From contig JAIRQK010000114.1 of NCBI GenBank assembly GCA_031256525.1, positions 1 through 14,380 of the forward strand: a stretch of 14,380 nt of DNA, read 5' to 3'. A model generated the notes under the pieces. That model was not told the origin of the DNA and made no database searches. It saw only the letters and a program-made list of their open reading frames with translations. Every line of letters starts with the position of its first letter. Position 1 is the stretch's first letter. Below, one piece after another: positions 1 to 7,618 of the stretch. Source of the DNA: Campylobacteraceae bacterium. Lineage in GTDB: Bacteria > Campylobacterota > Campylobacteria > Campylobacterales > Campylobacteraceae. Both the position numbers and the translations under genes were made by a program.

Positions 1-2
1 AT

Positions 3-44
3 GTTGACGTTAATAGTATCAAATATATTGACAAAAACGCCTGA
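3..44 (+). other. Possible 3' end of an upstream coding region
   Basis: The window opens inside or just past another gene. One plus-strand frame reads VDVNSIKYIDKNA and then stops at 42-44, which could be the C-terminus of a gene that begins outside the window. A second frame, from the ATG at position 1, gives 16 codons ending at 49-51. Too little is present to choose between them or to name a product. Confidence 0.25.
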
Positions 45-52
45 AAAATAAA

Positions 53-64
53 ATTTTTTATAAT
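53..64 (+). promoter_or_regulatory. Candidate promoter (-10) for the rsmA-rnj-kdsD-rluB-rarA run
   Basis: A T-run leads directly into a perfect TATAAT at 59-64, the usual look of a vegetative -10 element in Campylobacterota, where -35 boxes are weak. Transcription would start near 71, giving a leader of about 45 or 80 nt depending on which rsmA start is used. A second AT-rich match lies a few bases downstream, so the exact element is uncertain. Confidence 0.45.
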
Positions 65-150
65 TATATAAAATTTGTTTGTGCAAATAACATATATGTA
101 AGATTTATTTAGATAGAATGATGGCTTATCTAAATATGATTAAGAATAAA

Positions 151-933
151 ATGGTCGTTAAAGCAAAAAAGCATTTTGGTCAGAATTTTTTAATTGATGA
201 GAACGTGAAAGATAAAATCATCCAAGCGATTCCCAACGATGAGACTATAAAGGTAGTTGAAATTGGGGCTGGTTTAGGTGATTTGACGAAAAGACTACTG
301 AAAAGTTTCAGTGTAGTTGCGTACGAAGTAGATAGTGATTTGATAAAGCACTTAAAATGTGTTTTTAAAAGCGAAATTGAAAACGGCAGATTTTTACTTA
401 GTGCTGGTGATGTGTTAGAGTTTTGGAATGAAAAAAAGAGTTTACATGACTCTTTTTATTGGCTTATTGCAAATATTCCTTATAATATCTCGACACCGAT
501 TTTGACCAATGCTTTGGTTGATGCCAAATGTAAAAATATGCTTGTTATGGTGCAAAAAGAGTTTGCGCAAAAGCTCAGTGCAAAAAGCAAAACTGTTAAT
601 TTTTCACCAATATCTATTCTTGCTGAGATTGTTGGAGATGTGAAAATTTTGTTCGATGTTCCTCCAACATCTTTTGAACCACAGCCAAAAGTTGTATCTT
701 CGGTTGTGAAAATTGAGAAGAGAGATAATTTAGAGATTGACTTTTTCAAATTGCAAAAATATTTAAAGAAGGCATTTGTAGCTCCAAGAAAGAGACTTCA
801 GAAAAACCTTATGCACGGTTTTGAAAAAGAGCTGGTTTTTGGTGCTTTTAATGAATTAGATATAGATCTAAATCTTCGTCCACACGAACTTTCATCAGAT
901 GGTCATTTTCGCTTATTTAACAAACTAAATTAA
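151..933 (+). CDS. rsmA: 16S rRNA (adenine(1518)-N(6)/adenine(1519)-N(6))-dimethyltransferase RsmA/KsgA
   Basis: RsmA uses S-adenosylmethionine to dimethylate two adjacent adenines near the 3' end of 16S rRNA, a late checkpoint in 30S assembly. Counting from the upstream ATG at 118, the sequence shows FGQNFLID (residues 20-27), the SAM-binding motif I VEIGAGLGDLT (47-57), the catalytic NIPYNIST (about 119-126), and PPTSFEPQPKVVSSVV (182-197), all typical of KsgA. The conserved C-terminal RKRLQKNL is at 224-231. I prefer the start at 151 (MVVKAKK...) because family members begin close to the KAKK/FGQNF block. ATGs at 118, 121 and 136 would add up to 11 residues, and none of the candidates has a good Shine-Dalgarno sequence. 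It is the first gene of a same-strand run and lies 33 nt before rnj. Family assignment is secure; only the start is open. Confidence 0.95.
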   Translation: MVVKAKKHFGQNFLIDENVKDKIIQAIPNDETIKVVEIGAGLGDLTKRLLKSFSVVAYEVDSDLIKHLKCVFKSEIENGRFLLSAGDVLEFWNEKKSLHDSFYWLIANIPYNISTPILTNALVDAKCKNMLVMVQKEFAQKLSAKSKTVNFSPISILAEIVGDVKILFDVPPTSFEPQPKVVSSVVKIEKRDNLEIDFFKLQKYLKKAFVAPRKRLQKNLMHGFEKELVFGAFNELDIDLNLRPHELSSDGHFRLFNKLN

Positions 934-966
934 TTATAGTAGTAAAAATTAAGGAAAAATAACAAT

Positions 967-2964
967 ATGAGTGAAAACATAGAGAAACAAAACGAACAGA
1001 ACAAGGAACAAAAAAGCAGAAGAGCTTGGCAGAGAAATAGAAAGAGCAAAAAGCAAAAGCAGGATAGTACAAATGAGATAATTGACAATTTGACTAAAGA
1101 AAAAATTGAAAAATCAGACAAAAGTAGCAATCAAACAGAAAACGGCGAAGTTGTAAAAAGCAATAAAAAACGTCCAAAAAGAAAAAATTTGCCTTCATCT
1201 CCTATAATCGGGCAAGAGTCCTGGCAAAATGTTATGAAAGTTGCTATTGAAGCTAACGAAAAGTCGCATTTTCAAAGATTGAACTCATTTAATAAAATAA
1301 ATAGCACTGGAAAAATACGCATAACTCCTTTAGGTGGACTTGGAGAGATTGGTGGAAATATAACTATTATTGAAACTCAAAATAGTGCGATAATTGTTGA
1401 TGTTGGTATGAGTTTTCCAGATAATACAATGCCGGGCGTTGATATATTGACGCCGGACTTTACCTATTTGAGGACTATAAAAAATAAAATTGCCGGAATT
1501 ATCATAACTCACGCCCACGAGGACCATATAGGTTCAATCCCATATCTTTTCAAAGAGATGCAATTTCCAATATATGCAACTCCATTGCCACTTGGTATGA
1601 TTTCTAACAAATTTGAAGAGCATGGACTTAAAAATGAAAGAAGTTTTTTTAGACCGGTTGAAAAAAGAAAACCGTACAAAATAGGTGATTTTGAGGTAGA
1701 GTGGCTTCATATAACTCACTCCGTTGTTGATTCGTCTGCACTTGCTATTTCAACTGAAGCTGGAGTTATCGTTCATACTGGTGATTTTAAAATAGACCAT
1801 ACGCCAATTGATGGATATCCAACAGACTTGCACAGATTTGCATATTATGGAGAAAAAGGGGTTTTGTGTCTTTTAAGTGATAGTACAAACTCTTATAAAG
1901 AGGGCTTTACAAGAAGTGAAAGCTCTGTCGGTAAAACTTTCGATTCTATTTTTGCAAAATCAAAAGGGCGTGTTATTATGTCGACCTTTTCTTCAAATAT
2001 CCACAGAGTTTATCAAGCGATTGAATATGGACTTAAATATGGAAGAAAAGTGTGCATCATAGGTCGCTCTATGGAAAGAAATATATTTACAGCTATGGAG
2101 CTTGGCTATATAAAACTTGACAAAAGTATATTTATAGATGCTTATGAGGTAAACAAATATAGCGATAAAGATATTTTAATAGTAACAACTGGAAGTCAGG
2201 GTGAGACTATGGCAGCACTTTACAGAATGGCAACAGATGAACATAGACACATCAAAATAAAGCCAACAGACCAAATCATTATATCTGCAAAAGCAATTCC
2301 GGGAAATGAGGGAAGTGTTTCTACAATACTAAACTATCTACTAAAAAGCGGTGCAGATGTTGCATATCAAGATTTTAGTGAAATTCATGTTAGTGGACAC
2401 GCAGCTCAAGAAGAGCAAAAACTTATGATAAGACTTGTTAAGCCAAAATTCTTTTTGCCAGTTCACGGAGAGTATAATCATATACTAAAACACAAAGAGA
2501 CCGCAATAGAGTGCGGAGTTAATGAAAGAAATATTGTTTTAATGGAAGATGGTGACCAAATAGAGATTTGCAGTAAATATATGAAAAAAGTTAAAACCGT
2601 AAAAACAGGAAAGGTATTTATTGACAATCAAATTAATAGCCAAATAGAAAATGATGTTGTTATGGATAGACAACAACTCGCAGATTCTGGTGTTGTTATG
2701 ATAATTGCACAAATTGACCAAAGAGATAAAAAGCTTATTTCAAAACCAAAAGTTGTTAGTTACGGGCTTGTTGCAGACAAAAATGATAAATCTTTTTCAA
2801 AAGAGATGGAAGATGTGCTTGTTCAGTTTCTAACTAACGTAAAAAGAGAAGTGTTAGAAAATCAAAGAGTGTTAGAAAATGAGATAAGACAAGTTGTTAG
2901 AAAGCACATATTTAGGAATTTGAAAAAATATCCCACAATTGTGCCAACGATATTTGTTATGTAG
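967..2964 (+). CDS. rnj: Ribonuclease J (metallo-beta-lactamase/beta-CASP family)
   Basis: RNase J is a zinc-dependent 5'-3' exo- and endoribonuclease for mRNA turnover and rRNA maturation; in H. pylori it is known to work with the DEAD-box helicase RhpA. The metallo-beta-lactamase core begins near residue 116 with RITPLGGLGEIGGN. It carries the metal-binding HAHEDH at 182-187, LHITH with His251, and HTGDF with Asp273. The beta-CASP part follows, then HVSGHA (474-479) and PVHGEY with His500, the late metal and RNA-contacting motifs. Total length (665 aa) exceeds the roughly 555 aa of Bacillus RNase J. The excess is the first ~115 residues, which are Lys/Arg/Gln/Glu-rich, low in complexity and probably disordered, as in Helicobacter RNase J. 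AAGGA at 951-955 is an acceptable though distant ribosome binding site. Position between rsmA and kdsD matches the H. pylori order. Confidence 0.96.
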   Translation: MSENIEKQNEQNKEQKSRRAWQRNRKSKKQKQDSTNEIIDNLTKEKIEKSDKSSNQTENGEVVKSNKKRPKRKNLPSSPIIGQESWQNVMKVAIEANEKSHFQRLNSFNKINSTGKIRITPLGGLGEIGGNITIIETQNSAIIVDVGMSFPDNTMPGVDILTPDFTYLRTIKNKIAGIIITHAHEDHIGSIPYLFKEMQFPIYATPLPLGMISNKFEEHGLKNERSFFRPVEKRKPYKIGDFEVEWLHITHSVVDSSALAISTEAGVIVHTGDFKIDHTPIDGYPTDLHRFAYYGEKGVLCLLSDSTNSYKEGFTRSESSVGKTFDSIFAKSKGRVIMSTFSSNIHRVYQAIEYGLKYGRKVCIIGRSMERNIFTAMELGYIKLDKSIFIDAYEVNKYSDKDILIVTTGSQGETMAALYRMATDEHRHIKIKPTDQIIISAKAIPGNEGSVSTILNYLLKSGADVAYQDFSEIHVSGHAAQEEQKLMIRLVKPKFFLPVHGEYNHILKHKETAIECGVNERNIVLMEDGDQIEICSKYMKKVKTVKTGKVFIDNQINSQIENDVVMDRQQLADSGVVMIIAQIDQRDKKLISKPKVVSYGLVADKNDKSFSKEMEDVLVQFLTNVKREVLENQRVLENEIRQVVRKHIFRNLKKYPTIVPTIFVM

Positions 2965-2991
2965 AGAGTTTATTAGAAATAAGGAAATAGT

Positions 2992-3954
2992 ATGGATTTT
3001 ATAAAAATAGCGAAATATGTGTTAGAGCTTGAAGCAGACGAGTTGCAAAATGCAGCCAAAAGGCTCTCAAATGAGATAGTAGAAGCAGTTGAATGTATAT
3101 ACAAAATAAAAGGAAAGCTCATAATTACTGGAGTTGGTAAAAGCGGTCTTGTAGGGGCAAAAATGGCTGCAACATTAGCAAGTACTGGAACAAGTAGCTT
3201 TTTTCTCCATCCAACAGAAGCATTGCATGGAGATCTTGGTATGATAGGCTCCGAAGATGCAGTGTTGGCTATTAGTTTTAGTGGTGAGAGTGAGGAGCTT
3301 ATAAAAATTCTCCCGCATATTAAAAGATTTAATATTCCTCTTATTGGTATGGCAAGAGATAAAAATAGTTCGCTTGGAAGATATAGTGATGTTTTTTTGT
3401 CTATAGATGTCAAAAAAGAGGCGTGTCCTCTTGATGCTGCACCGACAACCTCTACGACACTAACAATGGCTTTAGGAGACGCTCTTGCTGTTTGTTTGAT
3501 GAAAAAAAGAGATTTTAAACAGGCAGATTTTGCCTCATTTCATCCGGGCGGAAGTTTGGGAAAAAGACTTTTTATAAAAGTAACCGATATGATGAAAAGC
3601 AAAAATATTCCCATTATCAAAGAAGATTGTAGTATAAAAGAGGCTATTGATGTTATGACACACGGTAAACTTGGAAGCGTTTTGCTTGTTGACAAAAACA
3701 GAAAGTTAGTTGCGATTTTAAGTGATGGAGACCTAAGAAGAGCACTTACAAATGAAAATTTTTCTATTAATAATAGGGCGATTGATTATGCGACTAAAAA
3801 TCCAAAAGTCATACAAAATAAAAATTTGTTAGCAAGTGAAGCTCTTGAAATGTTAGAAAAGTTAAAAGTTCAACTTTTGGTAGTTATTGATGAGGATAAT
3901 GTGCCAATTGGAACTTTGCATGTGCATGATTTAATAGAAGCTGGAATAAAATAA
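2992..3954 (+). CDS. kdsD: D-arabinose-5-phosphate isomerase, KdsD/KpsF family (SIS + two CBS domains)
   Basis: The enzyme interconverts ribulose 5-phosphate and arabinose 5-phosphate, the first committed step towards Kdo for LPS inner core. The SIS domain (about 35-175) holds GVGKSGLVGAKMAATLASTG (47-66), HPTEALHGDLGM (73-84) and SFSGES (95-100). As I recall E. coli KdsD, its active-site Lys59, His88, Glu111, Glu152 and His193 all map here with a constant offset of nine: Lys50, His79, Glu102, Glu143 and His184. Two CBS domains follow, roughly 205-258 and 268-318, making 320 aa, close to the family norm of about 325. AAGGA at 2981-2985 gives a well-placed ribosome binding site. The stop codon shares one base with the start of the next gene (TAATG), so coupling to the pseudouridine synthase is likely. 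Often labelled KpsF in this phylum; no capsule genes are adjacent. Confidence 0.95.
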   Translation: MDFIKIAKYVLELEADELQNAAKRLSNEIVEAVECIYKIKGKLIITGVGKSGLVGAKMAATLASTGTSSFFLHPTEALHGDLGMIGSEDAVLAISFSGESEELIKILPHIKRFNIPLIGMARDKNSSLGRYSDVFLSIDVKKEACPLDAAPTTSTTLTMALGDALAVCLMKKRDFKQADFASFHPGGSLGKRLFIKVTDMMKSKNIPIIKEDCSIKEAIDVMTHGKLGSVLLVDKNRKLVAILSDGDLRRALTNENFSINNRAIDYATKNPKVIQNKNLLASEALEMLEKLKVQLLVVIDEDNVPIGTLHVHDLIEAGIK

Positions 3955-4727
3955 TGGAACTTTTAAGGTTAAATAAATTCATCTCTCACAATACAAAACA
4001 TTCAAGACGCGAAGCGGATAAACTCATAAGTGAAGGCAAAGTTCGCGTTAATGGAAGGGCTCAAACAGACCTTGCGACACAAGTAAGCTATGATGATACA
4101 ATAGAGATAAACGGTAAAAAAATATTTAAAAAGAGTGAATTTACGGTAATAATTTATAACAAACAAAAAGGCGAGTTAGTTAGCAAAAAAGATGATCGTG
4201 GTAGAAAAACAATTTATGATAGTTTGCCAAAAAAGTTTTCCCATTTTTTAAGTGTTGGAAGACTTGATTTTGCGAGTGAAGGGTTGCTTTTATTGACAGA
4301 TGCAGCGGCAATTGCGAGTGCGTTAATGCAAAGCGATTTGGAAAGAGTCTATTATCTAAAGATAAAAGGTGAAGTAACTGAGGCTATGAAAAACGCTATG
4401 AAAGAGGGGCTTTATCTTGAAGATGCAAGTAAAGGTGCACACAAGTTAAATAGAGTTAAAAGCATGGAATTTGCACCATTTGTTGCGTATGAAGTTTTTG
4501 GAAGCAGTGGAGGCTATACTAAACTTCGTGTTATGATAAAAGAGGGAAAAAACAGAGAGCTTAGGAGATTTTTTGGCTATTTTGATGCTGAAGTAGTTGA
4601 CCTTAAACGAGTAAGTTATGGTAGTGTTGATCTTGGAGTTTTGAAGCCGGGTAAACATAGGTTTTTAACAAACTCCGAATATGAAAATCTTAGAGACTTT
4701 TTGAAACAAAACAAGGTGTATTATTAG
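3954..4727 (+). CDS. rluB: rRNA pseudouridine synthase, RluB/RsuA family
   Basis: Converts a specific uridine in rRNA to pseudouridine; RluB-type enzymes act on helix 89 of 23S rRNA, RsuA-type on 16S. Residues 4-50 form an S4 RNA-binding domain (LRLNKFISHN...SRREADKLI..G.VRVNG). The catalytic block is VGRLDFASEGLLLLTD at 101-116, with Asp105 as the nucleophile; the usual D-x-D-T-E-G is here D-F-A-S-E-G. The late signature EGKNRELRRFF lies at 197-207. At 257 aa it is of normal length. Start overlaps the kdsD stop by one base, and rarA begins 3 nt after its stop. Family membership is clear, but sequence alone does not settle whether the target is 23S (RluB/E) or 16S (RsuA), so the symbol is the less certain part. 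Confidence 0.92.
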   Translation: MELLRLNKFISHNTKHSRREADKLISEGKVRVNGRAQTDLATQVSYDDTIEINGKKIFKKSEFTVIIYNKQKGELVSKKDDRGRKTIYDSLPKKFSHFLSVGRLDFASEGLLLLTDAAAIASALMQSDLERVYYLKIKGEVTEAMKNAMKEGLYLEDASKGAHKLNRVKSMEFAPFVAYEVFGSSGGYTKLRVMIKEGKNRELRRFFGYFDAEVVDLKRVSYGSVDLGVLKPGKHRFLTNSEYENLRDFLKQNKVYY

Positions 4728-4730
4728 GCT

Positions 4731-5921
4731 ATGGATAACTTAGCAATCAAGTTTCGCCCTGAAAAAATTGAAGATATTGCAGGACAGAAACATTTAACCG
4801 CGAAAGATTCTGCATTTTATAGACTTTTGAAAAGTGGAAAAATGCCTCATTCGCTGTTTTTTGGACCAGCTGGAACAGGAAAAACTACAATGGCAAGAGT
4901 TGTTGCAGGTGAACTTGATATCCCTTTTTATGAAATGGACGCAACAAGTCTAAAAGTTGAAGAGATTAGAAAAATATTTAACGATTATAAAAACTCGCTA
5001 CAAAAACCACTCATCTTTATCGATGAGGTACATAGGCTATCAAAAACCCAACAAGAAGTACTTTTGCTTCCTATGGAAAATCATCAAGCATTAATCATCG
5101 GTGCTTCGACAGAGAATCCTTATTTTACGCTAACAAGCGGCATCAGATCTCGCTCTATGCTTTTCGAGTTTAAACCACTAACAAGTGAGGATTTGGAGAG
5201 TGTTTTGGTTAGAGTGTCTGAAAAAATTGATTTTGATATAGAAAACGAAGCAAAAGAGTATCTCATAAGTTCATCTTCTGGAGATGCAAGAGCAATGCTC
5301 AATCTTTTGGAGTTTGCCTTGCATACACAAAACAGAATTGATTTAAAACTCATAAAAAATATTAGACCAAATGCTCTTAAAGATGGTGTTAGCAGTGATG
5401 ATTCGCACTATAACTTAATTTCAGCGATGATAAAAAGTATACGTGGAAGTGATATTGATGCTTCACTCTATTATCTTGCAAGACTTATTGATGGTGGAGA
5501 AAGTCTTGATTTTATAGCAAGAAGGTTAGTGATTTTATCAAGTGAAGATATTGGAAATGCTAACCCAAACGCACTAAATCTTGCAACAAGCACGCTACTT
5601 TCTGTTAGTAAAATTGGTTATCCAGAATCAAGAATTATCCTTGCACAATGCGTTGTTTATTTAGCGTCCTCACCAAAATCAAATAGCTCATATAAAGCCA
5701 TAGGCGAAGCACTAAGTTATGTAGAGAAGAATCAAAAACTACCAGTCCCAGACAATTTAAGAAGCCCATCACCAAAAGGATATTTGTATCCTCACGACTT
5801 TGGCGGTTTTGTAAAGCAAGAGTATATGAGTAAAAAACTCCATTTTTATAGTAGTTCAAACATAGGTTTTGAGAAAATATTAAACGAGTGGCACGAGAAA
5901 ATAGTAAATAAAGACGAATAG
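4731..5921 (+). CDS. rarA: Replication-associated recombination protein A (RarA/MgsA), AAA+ ATPase
   Basis: RarA is a tetrameric AAA+ ATPase related to clamp-loader subunits; it acts at stalled forks and single-stranded gaps in the cytoplasm. The start is classical for the family: FRPEKIEDIAGQKHL (8-22). Walker A GPAGTGKTT is at 45-53 and Walker B LIFIDEVHR at 94-102. Sensor 1 ASTENPYF is at 125-132, the arginine-finger region SGIRSRS at 136-142, and sensor 2 SGDARAMLN at 183-191. The C-terminal MgsA tetramerisation domain follows, with recognisable SSEDIGNANP and a final YLYPHDFGG-type segment. At 396 aa it is shorter than E. coli RarA (about 447). It starts 3 nt after the pseudouridine synthase stop with only a weak ribosome binding site, suggesting coupling. 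It is the last gene of the plus-strand run. Confidence 0.95.
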   Translation: MDNLAIKFRPEKIEDIAGQKHLTAKDSAFYRLLKSGKMPHSLFFGPAGTGKTTMARVVAGELDIPFYEMDATSLKVEEIRKIFNDYKNSLQKPLIFIDEVHRLSKTQQEVLLLPMENHQALIIGASTENPYFTLTSGIRSRSMLFEFKPLTSEDLESVLVRVSEKIDFDIENEAKEYLISSSSGDARAMLNLLEFALHTQNRIDLKLIKNIRPNALKDGVSSDDSHYNLISAMIKSIRGSDIDASLYYLARLIDGGESLDFIARRLVILSSEDIGNANPNALNLATSTLLSVSKIGYPESRIILAQCVVYLASSPKSNSSYKAIGEALSYVEKNQKLPVPDNLRSPSPKGYLYPHDFGGFVKQEYMSKKLHFYSSSNIGFEKILNEWHEKIVNKDE

Positions 5922-6278
5922 GGCTTATAAAACGATTTTAGATATAAAACTATATGAATGGAGTGGAGTATAAAAAAGTTTTATTAAGTTTGGGGCAAAA
6001 ACGAGACTATGTAAAATAAGTATTGATGGGGAATTCAAAAAGGCATCAATGATTATTTTTCAAGTGTTGGAATAACTGCGAAACATAAAAATTAGCTACA
6101 AAAGTATGGAAAAGCCAAGTTGAAAACATAGGAAAAGTTTACGGCTATATTTATGATGAAAGATAGAAAGAAAATCAAAGACAAAAAAGAAAAACCTTTA
6201 AAAAATAGACCGCAAAAGAGAAGCATTGACCACACAAAAACAGAACAACCCATCTATTTCTGTGTGGTTATTAGGCTG
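5922..6278 (+). pseudogene. Gene-free gap holding a probable decayed coding remnant
   Basis: No intact gene fits these 357 bases. Plus-strand reading gives protein-like pieces scattered over frames. The ATG at 5954 encodes MNGVEYKKVLLSLGQKRDYVK and then stops. A neighbouring frame continues with ISIDGEFKKAS (about 6017-6050), and another reads LATKVWKSQVENIGKVYGYI near 6091-6150 before further stops. Lys-rich, purine-rich text continues to about 6205. This pattern is what several indels in an old gene would leave, but I do not recognise the parent protein. Chance open stretches in A-rich DNA cannot be excluded. Confidence 0.3.
6229..6268. terminator. Inverted repeat between convergent genes, possible weak terminator
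   Basis: ACCACACA at 6229-6236 pairs perfectly with TGTGTGGT at 6261-6268, with a further short A/T pairing inside the loop. It lies 10 nt beyond the 3' end of the minus-strand dsbA-like gene and about 300 nt after rarA, where a shared terminator would be expected. Neither strand has a clean U-tract directly after the stem, so intrinsic termination is not assured. Confidence 0.35.
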
Positions 6279-6980
6279 TTAGTAAACTTTTTTTATTTCA
6301 GACTCTACTAAACGAAAAAGCTCATTCCCGTCTGGAGATAGCTTTTCGACAATTCGTTTTCCATTGACAAAAAAAGTCGGTGTGCCAGTAACACCAAGAG
6401 ATTTTGCATCGTCAGCATCTTGTTCGATTTGTTCTTTAATCATCGCAGCATTTTCACTTAAAAAGTTTTGTGCTCTTTCTGCATCTATCCCAGCCTCTTG
6501 CAAGATTCCCCATGCAGCAAAATGGTTTACTTGATAGTAGCCTGTCGTTTGCTTTATAAACCATCTATTAAATTGACTAAAAAACAACTTCAGCGTCTCT
6601 TTAAACTTCCCTTGCTCATTTGCTGCTTTTAAAAGCGGAATGATCGAATCCGCATCATTGCTAAACGGTAAAACTTTATAAACAACTCTTATTTTATCGC
6701 CATGTTGTTCAATTAAACTCTCAACATTTGGAGAAAAACGGATACAAGCTGCACAAGAAGGGTTTAAAAATTCAACAACAGTAACTTTTGCATTAGGATT
6801 GCCACTAACAGGCGAATAATCTCTAACAAGAGCGTTTAGTTCCTCTTTTGACATGGTGTTATTTTTTTGATAATCGGAGTAAAAGTATGCTCCAACACCA
6901 AAGATGGCGAAAACCACAATCAAGATAGCCGCGATTAGTAGATTATTTTTCTTTTTTTTCACATTCTTTGTATTTTTCAC
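6279..6980 (-). CDS. Membrane-anchored DsbA/BdbD-family thiol:disulfide oxidoreductase
   Basis: A thioredoxin-fold protein that probably introduces disulfides into periplasmic substrates. After a very basic N-terminus (KNVKKKKNN), residues 14-33 form one hydrophobic segment, so it is likely a membrane-tethered periplasmic domain; a cleaved signal peptide is less likely. The active site is NPSCAACIRF, with redox cysteines Cys76 and Cys79, and the cis-proline loop is GVTGTPTFFVNGK with Pro201. A helical insertion lies between them (about 105-190), as in Thioredoxin_4/BdbD proteins. The start is GTG at 6980, overlapping the stop of the upstream oxidase gene as GTGA. It is preceded by a good Shine-Dalgarno AGAGAGGA (6987-6994), so the two proteins are translationally coupled and probably form a redox pair. 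At 233 aa, length is normal. Specific substrates cannot be deduced. Confidence 0.88.
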   Translation of the reverse strand: MKNTKNVKKKKNNLLIAAILIVVFAIFGVGAYFYSDYQKNNTMSKEELNALVRDYSPVSGNPNAKVTVVEFLNPSCAACIRFSPNVESLIEQHGDKIRVVYKVLPFSNDADSIIPLLKAANEQGKFKETLKLFFSQFNRWFIKQTTGYYQVNHFAAWGILQEAGIDAERAQNFLSENAAMIKEQIEQDADDAKSLGVTGTPTFFVNGKRIVEKLSPDGNELFRLVESEIKKVY

Positions 6981-7396
6981 TGTTTTTCCTCTCTATAAAT
7001 TAAAACAGATAGTGTCGCTATTATTGTAAATGCAACAAGAGCTAAAAGCGGAATATCTATAAAACCAAACCAATTTATAAATTTTGTCGAACAAGGAACT
7101 CCTATAGAACAAGGAGTCATATCCTCTTTTATAACCTCAAATATCAAAAGGGTGTGATAAAAAGACCAAAACCAGCCAACAATTAAAAGCGGAGCCGCAT
7201 AGACAAGAGATGAACTCTCTTTGCGGATAAGACCAATTAACAAAATTAGAACTAACGGATACATACAAATTCTTTGGTACCAGCACATTGTGCATGGCGG
7301 AAAACCCATAACCTCGCTAAAAAAAAGGCTACCAAGAGTTGCTATAAGCGATACTATCCACGCAAATAAAAGCAAATACCACGAAAATTGTTTCAA
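6977..7396 (-). CDS. Disulfide bond formation protein, BdbC/DsbB family
   Basis: An inner-membrane protein that reoxidises a DsbA-like partner and passes electrons to quinone. Four hydrophobic segments are visible (about 5-26, 43-57, 65-86 and 112-134 of 139 aa). The first cysteine pair is in PPCTMCWYQRICMYP (Cys35, Cys38); the second pair, Cys96 and Cys102, lies in the loop before the last helix (PCSIGVPCSTKFINWFGF). The short length and the WYQR...YP and INWFGF blocks resemble Bacillus BdbC more than the longer E. coli DsbB. The best start is TTG at 7396, with AAGGAC (about 7404-7409) at a suitable distance. A TATAAT promoter lies just upstream. It is first in a two-gene operon with the DsbA-like protein. 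Confidence 0.9.
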   Translation of the reverse strand: MKQFSWYLLLFAWIVSLIATLGSLFFSEVMGFPPCTMCWYQRICMYPLVLILLIGLIRKESSSLVYAAPLLIVGWFWSFYHTLLIFEVIKEDMTPCSIGVPCSTKFINWFGFIDIPLLALVAFTIIATLSVLIYREEKQ

Positions 7397-7423
7397 ATCG
7401 TATGTCCTTATTGAATTTTGAAA

Positions 7424-7436
7424 ATTATAGCAAAAA
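7424..7436 (-). promoter_or_regulatory. Promoter (-10) of the disulfide-bond operon
   Basis: Read on the minus strand, TTTTTGC leads into TATAAT (7429 down to 7424), an excellent Campylobacterota-style extended -10. Transcription would start near 7417 and give a leader of about 20 nt that contains the AAGGAC ribosome binding site of the TTG-started oxidase gene. This supports the choice of that non-ATG start. Confidence 0.6.
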
Positions 7437-7460
7437 GAGCAAAAAAGTTTTACTCTTTTT
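7432..7460. repeat. Inverted repeat upstream of the disulfide-bond operon
   Basis: AAAAAGAG at 7432-7439 and CTCTTTTT at 7453-7460 are perfect inverted copies separated by 13 nt. The pair abuts the -10 box of the minus-strand operon, covering its -17 to -45 region. It could be an operator or a weak terminator, but A/T-rich repeats like this arise easily by chance in this DNA. Confidence 0.3.
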
Positions 7461-7490
7461 CACCAAAATATTTTTCAAAGTGTCATTTTA

Positions 7491-7513
7491 TCATTTTTCA
7501 TATTTAAAAATGA
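7491..7513. repeat. 8-bp inverted repeat in the leader of the small-ORF island
   Basis: TCATTTTT (7491-7498) and AAAAATGA (7506-7513) are perfect inverted copies with a 7-nt spacer, about 105 nt upstream of the 67-codon ORF. It may be an operator or hairpin in that gene's promoter region. I see no convincing -10 box close by, so its role is unknown. Confidence 0.3.
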
Positions 7514-7563
7514 AGATATGTAACAAAATCAAACTTATTAAAAAGCTCGTTTTTTAAAAAAAG

Positions 7564-7615
7564 AATTTCCGCCATCACAACTTTTTAAGGTCGTGAAATT
7601 TTATGAAAGGAGGAG
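7564..7615 (+). promoter_or_regulatory. Possible leader hairpin and perfect Shine-Dalgarno of the 67-codon ORF
   Basis: AAAGGAGGAG at 7606-7615 matches the 16S rRNA tail across its whole core and sits 5 nt before the ATG at 7619; it is the strongest ribosome binding site in the window. Just upstream, AATTT (from 7564) can pair with AAATT (to 7600), and CACAAC with GTCGTG (one mismatch), forming an imperfect hairpin ending a few bases before the Shine-Dalgarno. Regulation by this structure is only a possibility; the ribosome binding site itself is clear. Confidence 0.5.
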
Positions 7616-7618
7616 AAA

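Noticed and set aside
90..99. 10-bp palindrome ACATATATGT upstream of rsmA
   Set aside because: Short all-purpose AT palindrome in AT-rich leader DNA; no second copy or other support for an operator.
2850..2880. Short direct repeat GTGTTAGAAAAT within the 3' part of rnj
   Set aside because: It encodes two V-L-E-N steps in a coiled-helix region and is explained by coding sequence.
2973..3413. 146-codon minus-strand open frame opposite the kdsD gene
   Set aside because: It lies wholly opposite a clear SIS-domain coding sequence, has no ribosome binding site or domain, and its composition is that of an antisense shadow.
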